Shown here one piece after another: positions 11,560 to 21,059 of a stretch of 35,984 bases of DNA (positions are counted from its first letter, which is position 1; each line of letters opens with the position of its first letter). The position numbers and the translations under genes were made by a program. The notes under the pieces are model-generated. The model was not told where the DNA came from. It was given only the letters and a program-made list of their open reading frames with translations, and searched no databases. This stretch comes from Phoronis australis (Eukaryota > Phoronida > Phoronidae): the NCBI GenBank assembly GCA_002633005.1, contig NMRA01000526.1, forward strand, positions 1-35,984, given 5' to 3'.

Positions 11560-13330
11560 ACTATATATTACAGACTTTCGAGAGCCGAGAACGCAGGCGA
11601 CTTATACATGCAAAGCACAGTAGTGAGAGGCCTTCACCTATCTATGCTGCAGCCTCAGTGATGCGCATTAGCCAATACAAATTAAAATTGGAAAAACATT
11701 TTTTTACAAAATCTCGAAAGAATACCAAAATTGTGATTTCTTATACAGACTTCATTAATGTACTTGATTATATTAAAAATGCATGTTTTATACTTCAGGA
11801 ACTTTTGTCAGTTACTTTAATGTAAACTGATTTGATGTCAACCTCTTCATTGCTATTAGCAGTTTCCACAGAATACAGTAAAAATGTTACAACACTGAAA
11901 GGAACTAGTGAAATGGAGTAACAGTGAACAAGTGTGCCCATGTTTCACTTTAAGTACTAATTTATAAATTTCTCTTCCTGATATTTACATATACACACAT
12001 TTATTACATCGTATGTGCAAAACTGATGCCTTTTGTAGAGTAATTACATGACATCATTTAATGCTACTCTTTCCTTACATTTAGCACTTAAGAACAGAAG
12101 ACGAGTTTCATCAATCGAAAGATACTTTGAGTAAGGAAAGGGCTGAGGCAATAAATAGTCAAAATTAAGAGTTGGTTTAATTGAAGGAAGGCAGGTTTAT
12201 AGCAGCTTTAACAGCAATGACATTATCACATTAATAAACAAATTGAATTTCCAGTGCTAAAGTTTAGCCTGTACAACATCAAATGCATTTCACTGCAGTA
12301 ATTCTCAACACAACTGAAATGTAAATGCAAACTAGAGTTGCTGCATGACATGTTATTAATAGAAATATGTTTGAAGTCATGGGCACATTTATTTTAATTA
12401 CGTAGTCAATTCACACAACCACGTTGATCAACAAAAGCAAATGATGCTGGTGGATAGACTCAAAAAAACAAAGTTACATGAACACTTCAATTACAAGTCT
12501 GGTACTGTATCACAGTTCTGGAGTCACATGTAGGCAAACAGTTATCAAGTATTGTTGGTTTACATATGTAAAAAGTAAATTGTCAGACATATATGCTGTA
12601 CGGTAAATGAGTAAGATGAAAAATATAGCCGTATTGACAACAGTCACGTCAAACTACAGTCCAAAGGTAATTTTAAAATTAGTGTCAAATGTTCACTGAA
12701 GCAGTGATAGTTTCTTTTGATAGATCAAATAACATTTATTGTCATTGCAAAACCATTGACCGTCAAGGCAATGAACTGGGTGGCCCTGGAAGTCATGTGT
12801 CAAGTTTGTGCATGACTTGTTTTTCTCTCAAGCATCTGCTAATTATGGGCACCGGTGGCAGTGGAGTATAGACCTTTCTTAATCCTTGACAGCATAGTTC
12901 TTGGATTTCTCACCGAAGTACCTGTGTAGCCTGTAAGTGTTAAATATTGTGAAAAGTTACAATATAATTGAGCACTGAAACACTAAAACCAAAGATACAG
13001 TGCAAAGAAAAGCACCATTGGGTACAAGTAATGATAACTGCATCTATGCCACCGAATGAATGCTAGTATCAACAACTGTGAGAGGTTGCAAGTTAGAAAC
13101 ATGGTGCAAGAACTAATGCACGTATTGCCATTTGACTCTTGGTATAAATCTTCATCGTATCGTAACTTTTGATGGCCGTTGCAAAACACTTTATGGTTTA
13201 AGTGGATCCTAGAGTTCTAAGACTGGAAATTGAACTCATGGCAACATGGTTATGTCCCAAGTGCTTCTCAGCAGCCGTTACATGAATGTAACGTTACTGA
13301 AAACAAACACTTCCAGCATTTTATTTTTGA
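11560..13330. other. Gene-free stretch
   Basis: AT-rich sequence with no exon, repeat structure or transposase fragment that I could support. It separates the THAP exon from the DUF7869-like fragment, and all recognised remnants on both sides read on the minus strand. Confidence 0.5.
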
Positions 13331-13364
13331 AGTTTTGGGAGGTTAAGTTTTTCAAAGTCTGGAA

Positions 13365-13701
13365 GTAAAAAAACGGCTTTCTTCTGGGGACATTTGACAA
13401 GAAAGGTACCTGGAGGATTTTCCATGATTTGGAGGACAGAGCTTTGTAAGAAACTTCAACAGAGTCTAAATTTGGAATAAATTTGAAATGGAGTGGTTTT
13501 GTGTGGTGTGACGCGATTGATATGGGGATTCAACCATGTGCGGAAATCAATAAGGCCTCGTTACTCTGTAGAATTTTGTATGACAGCCAGGAGCTCGGGG
13601 AATGTTTTGACATCATTTGCTTTCAAGGTCTGTGCAATCTTGCTAAGAGAAGCATCGATATCTTCATGCGTATGGCCAACTATGAGGAAGGAGAGATATG
13701 T
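13365..13701 (-). pseudogene. Fragment of a DUF7869-like protein (GHTHEDID motif)
   Basis: On the minus strand, after an ACTGTTTTAG acceptor-like sequence, the frame reads TYLSFLIVGHTHEDIDASLS and KIAQTLKANDVKTFPELLAV, then a TAA stop at 13561-13563, then RGLIDFRTWLNPHINRVTPH in the same frame and another stop. The GHTHEDID motif with a following long helix is characteristic of the DUF7869 family, widespread in invertebrate genomes and often linked to mobile DNA. The tail (SYKALSSKSWKILQVPFLS) reads better in another frame, so a frameshift has also occurred. The N-terminal part is not found upstream. It is a dead fragment; the family's biochemical activity is not established here. Confidence 0.65.
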
Positions 13702-13986
13702 CTAAAACAGTAAATGCAAAGCATAACTGGTTAACTCTTTAAACCTTCTCTGCATCACAAAAATTAAATTTTGGTTTTAGTCCAGTTACCATTACGAAAT
13801 TGGTATGAAATTATACCTTGGACACAATGTACCATAGGTGATTACAGGGATTTCTTACAACTGCTCAGACAGGTTGACTTGTCTCAGCGTGTCAACTTAT
13901 GTGCTGGGCATCGATTGTGTTGGATAATAATGAAAATCAGTTTGTTGTTAACTCAAAAATCAATGAGCTCGAGAAACTAATTCGCG

Positions 13987-14011
13987 AGATGGCGTTGTTG
14001 TAGTAAGGGAC
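13987..14011 (+). repeat. ISL2EU left terminal inverted repeat
   Basis: Matches the reverse complement of 19875-19899 at 19 of 25 positions, including an uninterrupted TTGTAG and TGGCG. It lies 129 bases before the start codon of the SAP-YqaJ gene. Confidence 0.75.
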
Positions 14012-14060
14012 ATCCGGTTTCTAAGCAACAGCTTCTCTCTCTCGCAGCGCACACGTATAA

Positions 14061-14082
14061 GTCGATATGACTCAGTCGATAT
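14061..14082 (+). promoter_or_regulatory. Subterminal direct repeat GTCGATAT x2
   Basis: Two copies of GTCGATAT at 14061-14068 and 14075-14082 lie between the left terminal repeat and the start codon at 14140. They could be transposase-binding or promoter elements; no matching pair was seen at the right end, so function is only a guess. Confidence 0.3.
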
Positions 14083-14139
14083 AATTCACCGTTTTAATAG
14101 TAATTATCTACATCAGTTTGGAAATATTTATTGTCTGTC

Positions 14140-14237
14140 ATGTCTCAGTATGGAGAGTGGACTCTGGTGGAGTTGAAAGGCGAACTGAAAAGGCGAGGAG
14201 CTCGGCAGTCTGGTCGCAAACACGAACTTGTTGAGAG
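14140..14237 (+). CDS. SAP-SWIM-YqaJ protein, exon 1 (SAP domain)
   Basis: The first exon starts at ATG 14140 and ends GAGAG|GTATGT after 32 codons plus two bases. It encodes MSQYGEWTLVELKGELKRRG and ARQSGRKHELVE, and joins exon 2 as LVERLEAY. This is a clear SAP motif (two helices with LK..LK.RG, S.G.K.ELVERL), a DNA-binding fold seen in chromatin proteins and nucleases. The join to the exon at 15471 is in phase. A second copy of the donor at 14544 results from the intron duplication next to the N at 14531. Confidence 0.85.
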
Positions 14238-14759
14238 GTATGTTGTGGCTGAGTTTCCGGTATTCTGAGAGAAATTCTTCGTTTTTGCCGTCGAATATTT
14301 CGCTTAAATTTTTTGTCCCAGTTTAACGTCATGTCCACTGCTTGATTGTTCACGTTTCTTATGTAAATGTGGTATTTTCAATAGTAGTGCTTAAGTAGGC
14401 AAATTGTTACCGTTTTTGATCATGCGAGCTTGGGATTCAGTCTAAATCAACTGATATGGGGTTGGGGGTGGAGATAATAGCCCCCACTTTTTTCAGTGCT
14501 GCGCTGCCCATGGAATAGACTCTGCAGTTGNAACTTGTTGAGAGGTATGTTGTGGCTGAGTTTCCGGTATTCTGAGAGAAATTCTTCGTTTTTGCCGTCG
14601 AATAGTTCGCTTAAATTTTTTGTCCCAGTTTAACGTCATGTCCACTGCTTGATTGTTCACGTTTCTTATGTAAATGTGGTATTTTCAATAGTAGTGCTTA
14701 AGTAGGCCTATTGTTACCGTTTTTGATCATGCGAGCTTGGGATTCAGTCTAAATCAACT
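14225..14759 (+). repeat. Duplicated intron segment around an N (likely allelic join)
   Basis: 14225-14452 recurs at 14532-14759 with only three differences visible, beginning directly after the single N at 14531. The bases just left of the N (14454-14530) recur at 15012-15088. The simplest reading is that two alleles or assembly paths of the same intron were placed end to end. The left version lacks the about 251-bp insertion found in the right version. Confidence 0.8.
14531..14531. other. Ambiguous base (N), assembly join
   Basis: The only non-ACGT base noticed in the window. It sits exactly at the border of the duplicated intron sequence, so it probably marks a contig join rather than a sequencing ambiguity. 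Confidence 0.85.
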
Positions 14760-14762
14760 CAT

Positions 14763-15013
14763 GTTTTGGTCATGCCAACACAGGCGTCATCAGCTTCTGA
14801 TCGTCCCCAATACACTGTACATATAATACTACAAGGTATGACACTCAGGGTGCTTCGATCCAGCTGTCGATATCAAACACATAACTCAATAAATTTAAAC
14901 AAAACAGGGGTTCAACGAACCATGAGCAATTGTATTGTATGCAGTGTATTGGGGACGATCAGAAGCAGAGGACACCTTGGTCATGCCATGTCAATACATG
15001 GGCGGCGCACCAT
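14763..15013. mobile_element. Small MITE-like insertion with 25-bp perfect inverted arms
   Basis: Present in the right but not the left version of the intron. It contains perfect 25-nt inverted arms at 14793-14817 and 14942-14966 (core GATCGTCCCCAATAC), which extend outward imperfectly by about 12 bases. A TTGGTCATGCCA-like sequence lies at both sides (about 14766 and 14978). CAT at 14760-14762 and 15011-15013 could be a 3-bp duplication. No coding capacity. It is probably a non-autonomous transposon that is polymorphic between alleles. Confidence 0.55.
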
Positions 15014-15071
15014 ATGGGGTTGGGGGTGGAGATAATAGCCCCCACTTTTTTCAGTGCTGCGCTGCCCATGG
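14995..15071 (+). repeat. Internal inverted module, left copy
   Basis: About 75 bp running from TACATGGGCGGCGCACCATA to GCTGCCCATGG. The reverse complement lies at 18967-19041 in the transposase intron, so each arm of the transposon carries one copy facing the other. The 3' part also recurs at 14454-14530 because of the assembly duplication. Confidence 0.75.
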
Positions 15072-15470
15072 AATAGACTCTGCAGTTGGTGTTAAAGGAC
15101 TGATCAATTTTAGAGTTCATCACCATGTCGTCCCAGAGGTGTATTATGAATCCAATGTCGCGGTAAAGCATACAACAGCCACAAGTTTTTAATTCAATGT
15201 GCACTACATACATGTACACAAAATGTACCGAGAGTGACGTAGATGAAGGAATATCCCACTCGACATCATTCTGCTTATCGACCAAGACTATCCATACGCT
15301 TCAAATTCCTAAGTTTCGTTCATTATTTCGGCATGTTTTTAAATACTTTATACTGCTGCAGTTGTATTACCTTTAAACTATTTTCGGAAACTTTTACGTC
15401 AAGTGATTCAACGCTTATGGGATAAACATTCATACTATTTCATGCATTTTTCAAATTCTTTCCCTTTCAG

Positions 15471-16923
15471 GTTGGAAGCTTACGATCGCAATTGTGGTTT
15501 TGGAAGAACTCCTACCAACCATGCCTCAGTTGTATATAAGATGGATCTTCCTCTTGATGTGGAGTACCGGAACATCAATGCGGATACAGTTATGCCTCCT
15601 ATTACGCGTGAAAATACAAGGGCATACTTATCCACGTACAATACATTTCTAGAGGAGAAAGTCATCGACCTATATAATGAAGATTTCCTACTATGTGTAC
15701 GAAAAGTTTCGCTGCCTTCTAAAAGCTACGTAAAAGCTCGTTGTGCTGCCGAGATGAAGAAAAAGACTGTGTATAATGTTGACATTTCACTTACTAGTGA
15801 TGGTGCTATCATGGAATGTCAGTGTGAGTGTGCTGCTGGAATGGGTCCCAACGCCCACTGTAAGCATGTCAAATGTTTACTATACGGCTTGTTGCAATTT
15901 GCAGAAACTAGCAACATCAGGACCCAAACCACATGCACACAAAGACTGCAGTCATTTCACAAAACAAAGAAATTTGTTGGTTCTCCAGTTAAAGCCAAGG
16001 ACCTCAATGTGACTTGCAGCACGTCGGAAAGGACTTTGGCCAAAAACACTGGTTATGACCCGCGACTCCCACAATACATTGATCAGCCTGGTGCAATTGA
16101 CAGAGTTAATAGTCTAGTTCTCAACTTCCATGCCAACAACAGTGTCACGAAAATGCCTTATTTGCAAAAAATCCAAGCAGCTAATGTGCGTGCCCTAGCT
16201 CATGACCATGACTACATGTCAACAACACAGGAAGACTGGTTTTTAGACTTGTTGTCTGTCAACAATCCTATCAGTGACTGTGTACAGAAGCAAATTGAAA
16301 TTAACACTAGAGGCCAGGCAGACAATAAAGTGTGGTTTGCTGAAAGAAGTATGCGCTTGACATCTTCCAATTTTGGCAGGATTTGTAAGGCCACAGACAG
16401 AACTAACTTACATGAATTGGCTTGTAGCTTTGTGAGACCTAAGTCTTTGTCCGCTGCCCCCCTCAAACATGGGAAAACATATGAACCTGTGGCACGCAAA
16501 AAGTATGTTCAAATAACTGGCTCAGAGGTAACAGAAAGTGGACTTATTGTGTGTGTCAAGCTGCCATATTTGTGCGCTTCTCCAGATGGCGGGATTAAAG
16601 GTACTGATGGCATACTTGAAATTAAATGTCCATATGCCAGTAAAGACAAAATGATCGACTCAAGCTCAGTCCCCTATCTATACTATGAAGGAGATACCCT
16701 AAAGCTGAAGGAGCAGCACGACTACCACTATCAAGTCCAGGGTCAGATGCTGTGCTCAGGGGCCTCTTATTGTGACTTTGTGGTTTACACGTCAGTGGAC
16801 TTCAAGATTATTCGCATCTTAAGGAATGACAACTTCATCTCATCTATGACGCAGAAGCTGAAGAAGTTTTTCTTCGAGAATTCTGTACCAGTCATTCTTC
16901 AGAAATTCTTCTATCGTGACTAG
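15471..16923 (+). CDS. SAP-SWIM-YqaJ transposon nuclease, exon 2
   Basis: The exon follows TCCCTTTCAG and is open to TAG at 16921-16923. Joined to the SAP exon the protein has 516 residues with no break. A SWIM zinc finger has ligands C151-x-C153 and C163-x-H165 (CQCECAAGMG, HCKH). A YqaJ-type PD-(D/E)XK nuclease domain follows at about 330-480: RLTSSNFGRI, GKTYEPVA (E371), CASPDG (D405), ILEIKCPY (E416 and K418), and QVQGQM (Q454). All catalytic positions are kept. The YqaJ family is known from phage recombination exonucleases; in ISL2EU transposons such a protein accompanies the transposase. The likely role is processing of DNA ends during transposition, which is inference. The gene is convergent with the transposase, and 475 bases separate the two stop codons. 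Confidence 0.92.
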
Positions 16924-17252
16924 TAAACTGTTCAGCTGTATGCAGTTATGCCTACTGTTAAGTGTGTAATGGTATTATTTATATTGGTGGCTGCCTTTGA
17001 ATAGCAGTGTTACATCTTATTCCTTAACAGTCGAGATTATAAACCAACGTAGTTACCAAGAAATACATGAATATAATTACTACTATTCATCACCATGTGT
17101 ACATAGTATTTGCATGGGATAGCATTATTAACGTTGAAACTTCATCACGTTTCACTTGCCAATAACTTGCTGTGTCTAGAAAAAACTCATTTACGAAGTA
17201 AGCAAACACCAGCATGTCATGTCGTACTTGTAACAGTCAGAGACTCGAAAAC

Positions 17253-17347
17253 AGTAAAAATGGTCACTAGGTGGCGCAAACTACGTCGAATCCATCCGAA
17301 AATGGAAGGATAGCGTCATCTTACTAACAGATGCCTATATGCCAAAT
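17253..17347 (-). repeat. Inverted copy of the MTO1-intron CTAGTGG repeat
   Basis: The reverse complement reads ATAGGCATCTGTTAGTAAGA, then GCGCCACCTAGTGACCATTT, and agrees with 4981-5075 at about three quarters of positions. It lies between the two stop codons of the convergent transposon genes. Either the host repeat inserted into the transposon or the repeat family spread with it. Confidence 0.65.
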
Positions 17348-17398
17348 ACATACGTTTACTGGCACATCATTGCATTTTATGGAAAGAATGTTGCTACT

Positions 17399-18560
17399 TC
17401 AGGCATCACATGGTACTATGCCTTGACGGAAATTGCACAGCATAAAAGTGACATAAATAATATCAGATGACAAGAGTAGTTCCGACCTGTTAAGAGGCTC
17501 TGTAAGAATACGAAATGTTTTTGCCAGACCAATGACTCGTTCTACATGCACTCGCTTGGAGGCAATCTTTCTGTCTCGCATGATAGTTGCATTGCTAAAC
17601 TGATTGCATTTTCTTAAGAATGTTGGAATATTGACTTGCACATCGTATGGTCCAAAAATGTCCTGCACATCGAACCCTTTGTCTGACATAACAGAATCTC
17701 CAGGGTCACACATTTGAGGCAAGCTGCTTCTCTCTGTGATCTGCCTGTCACTAGTCGACCCAGCATAACTGTCCGAAACATAGGACACAAGCCCACCAGG
17801 TGTCACGCCAACTAATACTTTAACAGTGTTCCTATTTTTATATGTTGAAAAGGTCGCTTGTTGGGCGCCAGGCATCTTTGGCTTCTTGACAGGAATTTCA
17901 GTGCCATCAATGATAACTCGAGTGCAAGGGTATTCCTGTTTAAAACCTGAAGGACTATAAAAACGAACAAGATTCTGATCAGGCCAGTCAAGTAGTTCCT
18001 TGAACTGTAGAGACATAAAGCGGATCCAGGTGCAAAATATATTGTACACATCAGCTTCGGACAGGTCAAACAGAGTTCCCAGTTCAAAATTTGGCATATG
18101 GCGCCTCAAACGCATGAGGACCAAGAGAAATTGGTCTTCCACCGATATGATATGAATTGGCCCATACATACCAGATGATTTGCTGCATCCCCTCATATAT
18201 TTAGCACCAACATAAACTTAGAGTGCGACTCCAAACCAGTATAATAATGGATTTGCTCGTCACAGTGTTTTAATCGTTGAATTGACATCATGGGGTAAGT
18301 TTCTGTGTTGGTAGACTGTAGAAAACTAAAGAGGGTGCACCCTGTTAGTCTGAGTTGACACTTCAAGGCAAACATCATCAGTAGCATAGGTAGACACGGT
18401 CTCTTCTGCTCCAACAATGGGCGTACAGTCATCAGGCACAATGTCACTACTTGACTGAGATGTTGAGCTTTGTCGAGGCTTCTTTGAATGTATCGATCAT
18501 TTCTTGCCAAGGCGTGAGCAGGAGCGTCCTTCTTGAGTATACCCCTCTGCGGTTGGGTGT
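17399..18560 (-). pseudogene. ISL2EU transposase exon 2: DDE_Tnp_4 core intact, upstream part frameshifted
   Basis: The intact frame 18196-17399 (265 codons from an internal ATG) is a DDE_Tnp_4 (HARBI1-like) catalytic domain. Counting from that ATG, the catalytic residues are D97 (VIIDGTEI), D172 (VMSDKGF) and E219 (VHVERVIG). SYAGSTSDRQITERS is also typical. Upstream, 18560-18197 continues the protein after a TTATTTTAG acceptor, in phase with the THAP exon (TQPQRGILKKDA). It then needs at least three frame changes: near 18450 to read SSDIVPDDCTPIVG, near 18340 to return to QIHYYTGLESHSKFM, and near 18197 to enter the DDE frame. Unless these are sequence errors, the full transposase cannot be made, though the catalytic domain itself looks recently functional. 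Confidence 0.88.
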
Positions 18561-19601
18561 CTAAAATAATTCATGTAACATTTAACACCACACTAGATCA
18601 GAAAAAATTACCAGTGTCAAAACTGATATTAAGTAAGGCCCATTAAGTTTGCATAATTTCATTCAATTCCACACTTTGGAATAACAATCATTGCACATAG
18701 TTAAACTACTGTAATCAAGATTACGTTAAGCAATTTAAGTAAATATACTTAAAATGATGATTTGGTTTATGCTATTCTGTTTCACTTGATAAGTGAATCA
18801 GTGACAATTCAGCCACATTCTAAAATAAAATAAAATAACTTAATTTACATATTAAATTTTACTTGTTAGTGTGAATTGATTGACTAATCCTTGGAATTTT
18901 GGAGCACGCACGCTTACACATCGGCGGTGTAGCCCCCCCCCCTCCCTGTGGTGCACCGCTCATAGACCATGGGCAGCACAGCAGTGAAAAAAGTGGGGCT
19001 ATAGCCCTTCCCCCCAGTCCTTACGGTGCACCGCCCATGTAACAGTGGATATTGAGCTTGAGGATCGCCAAATAGTTTATCCATACAACTACACCGTCAA
19101 TGGCACGAATAAGTCAAGCGTGAAGCACTGCTGCTACATACTTGAACACCTAACTGAAAGAGTCTCAGGGTTTTAGAAGGCAAATTTCTTGAGAATAAAA
19201 TGGCTCCAGACAGCATCATGTTGCCCACATATGTTTCTCCTGTTGGTGGCTGTGGTATGTAAGAAGCAAAAACAATATTTCAAAGACTTGAATTTTGGAG
19301 GTTAAACCAAGTCACAAATGTCATGTGAACACTGGTTATTGACTTAGTTGCACAATCTCTACATCAGTAATGCATTTTTTCTGAAATTTTTTTGAGATTA
19401 TGGGGCTTTCATATCGGGATGAGCTGTAGGCGTAAGATGCCGTGGCCGTGGGACCTAGTTATCATTCCTGCCACCTACTGGTCTCGAGTCTAACAAAACA
19501 GTAACTTCAATATTATATATAGTTAAAATAATAAAGACAAGCATTCAAATTCAAGTGTATTCACGCAAATTTATTTCACCCAGATAATGCAAATATCTCA
19601 C
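18561..19601 (-). other. Transposase intron
   Basis: Intron between the THAP exon (donor GTGAGA at 19601) and the DDE exon (acceptor TTATTTTAG). It holds the internal inverted module at 18967-19041 and a partial second copy at 18934-18964 with a run of C. No other coding signal. Confidence 0.7.
18934..19041 (-). repeat. Internal inverted module, right copy, partly duplicated
   Basis: 18967-19041 is the inverse of 14995-15071 (CCATGGGCAGCACAGCAGTG to CGGTGCACCGCCCATG). The last part, a C-rich run followed by GTGCACCGC.CAT, is present twice in tandem (18934-18964 and 19003-19040). Confidence 0.7.
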
Positions 19602-19791
19602 CAGCGTAAGAAGTCACAGAATTGTAGTCATTTGCAGTGAAGTGATTCCGACAGACCAGGCTCGAATCAGTCGGGTTCCATTTATCGCGATGAATAGCGT
19701 TAACCCACAATTTCCTCAGCTTTCTGTCCTTCGGCAATTTGTGCCCACCACGTACTGAACATTTCGGCACACTACAACAACCTGTTGGCAT
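19602..19791 (-). CDS. ISL2EU transposase exon 1 (THAP domain)
   Basis: From ATG 19791 the exon reads MPTGCCSVPKCSVRGGHKLP, has W at 29 (KLWVNA), and closes the C2CH signature with CRNHF. This is a THAP zinc finger, used by many DNA transposases to bind their terminal repeats. It ends at a GTGAGA donor with one leftover base, and joins the exon at 18560 in phase to give SYADTQPQRGILKKDA, the region of the usual AVPT box. An in-frame ATG further upstream at 19833 could also start the protein. The N-terminus lies under 100 bases from the right terminal repeat. Confidence 0.85.
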
Positions 19792-19874
19792 CCTGCGATG
19801 CAAAACATTTGCAGGAGAAATAGATAAACTCACGGCAGGAACACAGGCGACAAGAAGCCACCAAGGTCACGTGG

Positions 19875-19899
19875 GACCCTCGCTACAAAAGCGCCAACT
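19875..19899 (-). repeat. ISL2EU right terminal inverted repeat
   Basis: The inverse of 13987-14011 with 19 of 25 agreeing positions. A short palindrome, GCCAACTAGAGTTGGC at 19893-19908, spans its outer edge and runs into flanking DNA. Confidence 0.75.
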
Positions 19900-19919
19900 A
19901 GAGTTGGCTGCGGAACCAT

Positions 19920-21050
19920 GAATCTGTCGAGCTGCTCATTCACATTAACTTATTTTAAGAAAGAACAAGTTGACACCAATTTTTAACATCTGTCATTTAC
20001 AAGTAAATGACTTGTTCATGTTTTGCCGTAGAGCTACATGAATTTTTATCACACTTACCTTTGAATGCCAGTGTATGTTTGTACTCAACAAATGCCCCTC
20101 TTGATATTTGAGTTCCCAAAAATTACCCTGGGTGTCAGATACTTAGATCTACCGCAGATACCCGCCAGTTTTAATAACTACTAGTTTCTAAAGGCCATTC
20201 TTTGTTAACTGTTTTCTTGAAGTGTCACAATGTGTTCGGAAAAGGCTCGTTCACATATCATTTGGCGTCCCTGTCTTTGAGGGTGTAGATACTGATAAAG
20301 CACTGTTTGGACTATCTAGATGCTCCAGTGTTTCCAGAATAACAAAAATCTGTTTGATGAAAACTTAATAATTAATTGCCATTCATACTTTGTCTCGTAT
20401 CAGGAAATTTCTTTAAATACTTACCTGATTGAACACTTTGAGGTGCACCAGGAAATCGTAGAATGTCATGACAAATTTGTTTTTATTTTCACGCCAGCAG
20501 TTGTCTGCTTGCAAAAACAATTGAGTAGGTGGCAATGAGCCATGCTGTAATGATGTTAGCTGTTACTTTAGACTCAAAGTTATTTAATTTAATTGCATAT
20601 TTAACAAATATCCTTGACTAAAATTACTCTTTTAAGTAATTACCAAATATATCTCATGCTAACCTGGAAATTTATCACACCTCTACACTTATCACACTGG
20701 CAGAAAACATCATTTTCTGAGAGCAAAATAAACATACACATGTTAAGTATTTCATCAAGATATTGATGACCAGGTTGGAATCGTGCTTGTACTGGCCCCA
20801 GTTGACATAGGCTTCGCACGGGTACCAGCTAGTGTACGGGAGCCAACTTTTGCAGCGTTTACGCTAGAAATGGGTATCATTTGTGATTGTCGTTAATTTT
20901 TGTTCTTGAATACCACATTTCAATTTGTTGAACTTCATTTTTATAGTTATTTCACCATACACAAAAGTGATGGTGATAATACCAAAAAGTACATACATGT
21001 AATGTGTCTTCCTACCTCACTTCTTTATGTACAACATTCTGGGTATTTCG
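19920..21050. other. Gene-free stretch
   Basis: AT-rich flank between the ISL2EU element and the Helitron remnant. No exon supported. The sequence just before 21050 may include the 3' end of the Helitron on the minus strand, but no CTRR terminus with hairpin could be defended. Confidence 0.45.
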
Positions 21051-21059
21051 TTCTCCTTG

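Larger units (their letters stand above)
13987..19899. mobile_element. ISL2EU-type DNA transposon, nearly complete (~5.9 kb)
   Basis: Two convergent genes, a SAP-SWIM-YqaJ nuclease (+) and a THAP-DDE_Tnp_4 transposase (-), are enclosed by imperfect terminal inverted repeats at 13987-14011 and 19875-19899. The ends agree at 19 of 25 positions with the pattern AG.TGGCG.T.TTGTAG and then AGGG. A transposase plus a YqaJ-type nuclease is the established content of the ISL2EU group of animal cut-and-paste transposons. Neither gene is found without the other in this interval, and coding starts close to each end (14140 and 19791). A target-site duplication was not resolved. The element carries inner 75-bp inverted modules (14995-15071 and 18967-19041) and a dispersed repeat between the two genes. 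Confidence 0.85.

Noticed and set aside
13483-13713. + strand frames of 70-76 codons
   Set aside because: They are antisense to the DUF7869-like fragment with GHTHEDID on the minus strand.
14766-15285. Several 85-108 codon frames on both strands
   Set aside because: They lie in the duplicated intron and MITE-like insertion; the inverted arms create mirrored open frames without protein similarity.
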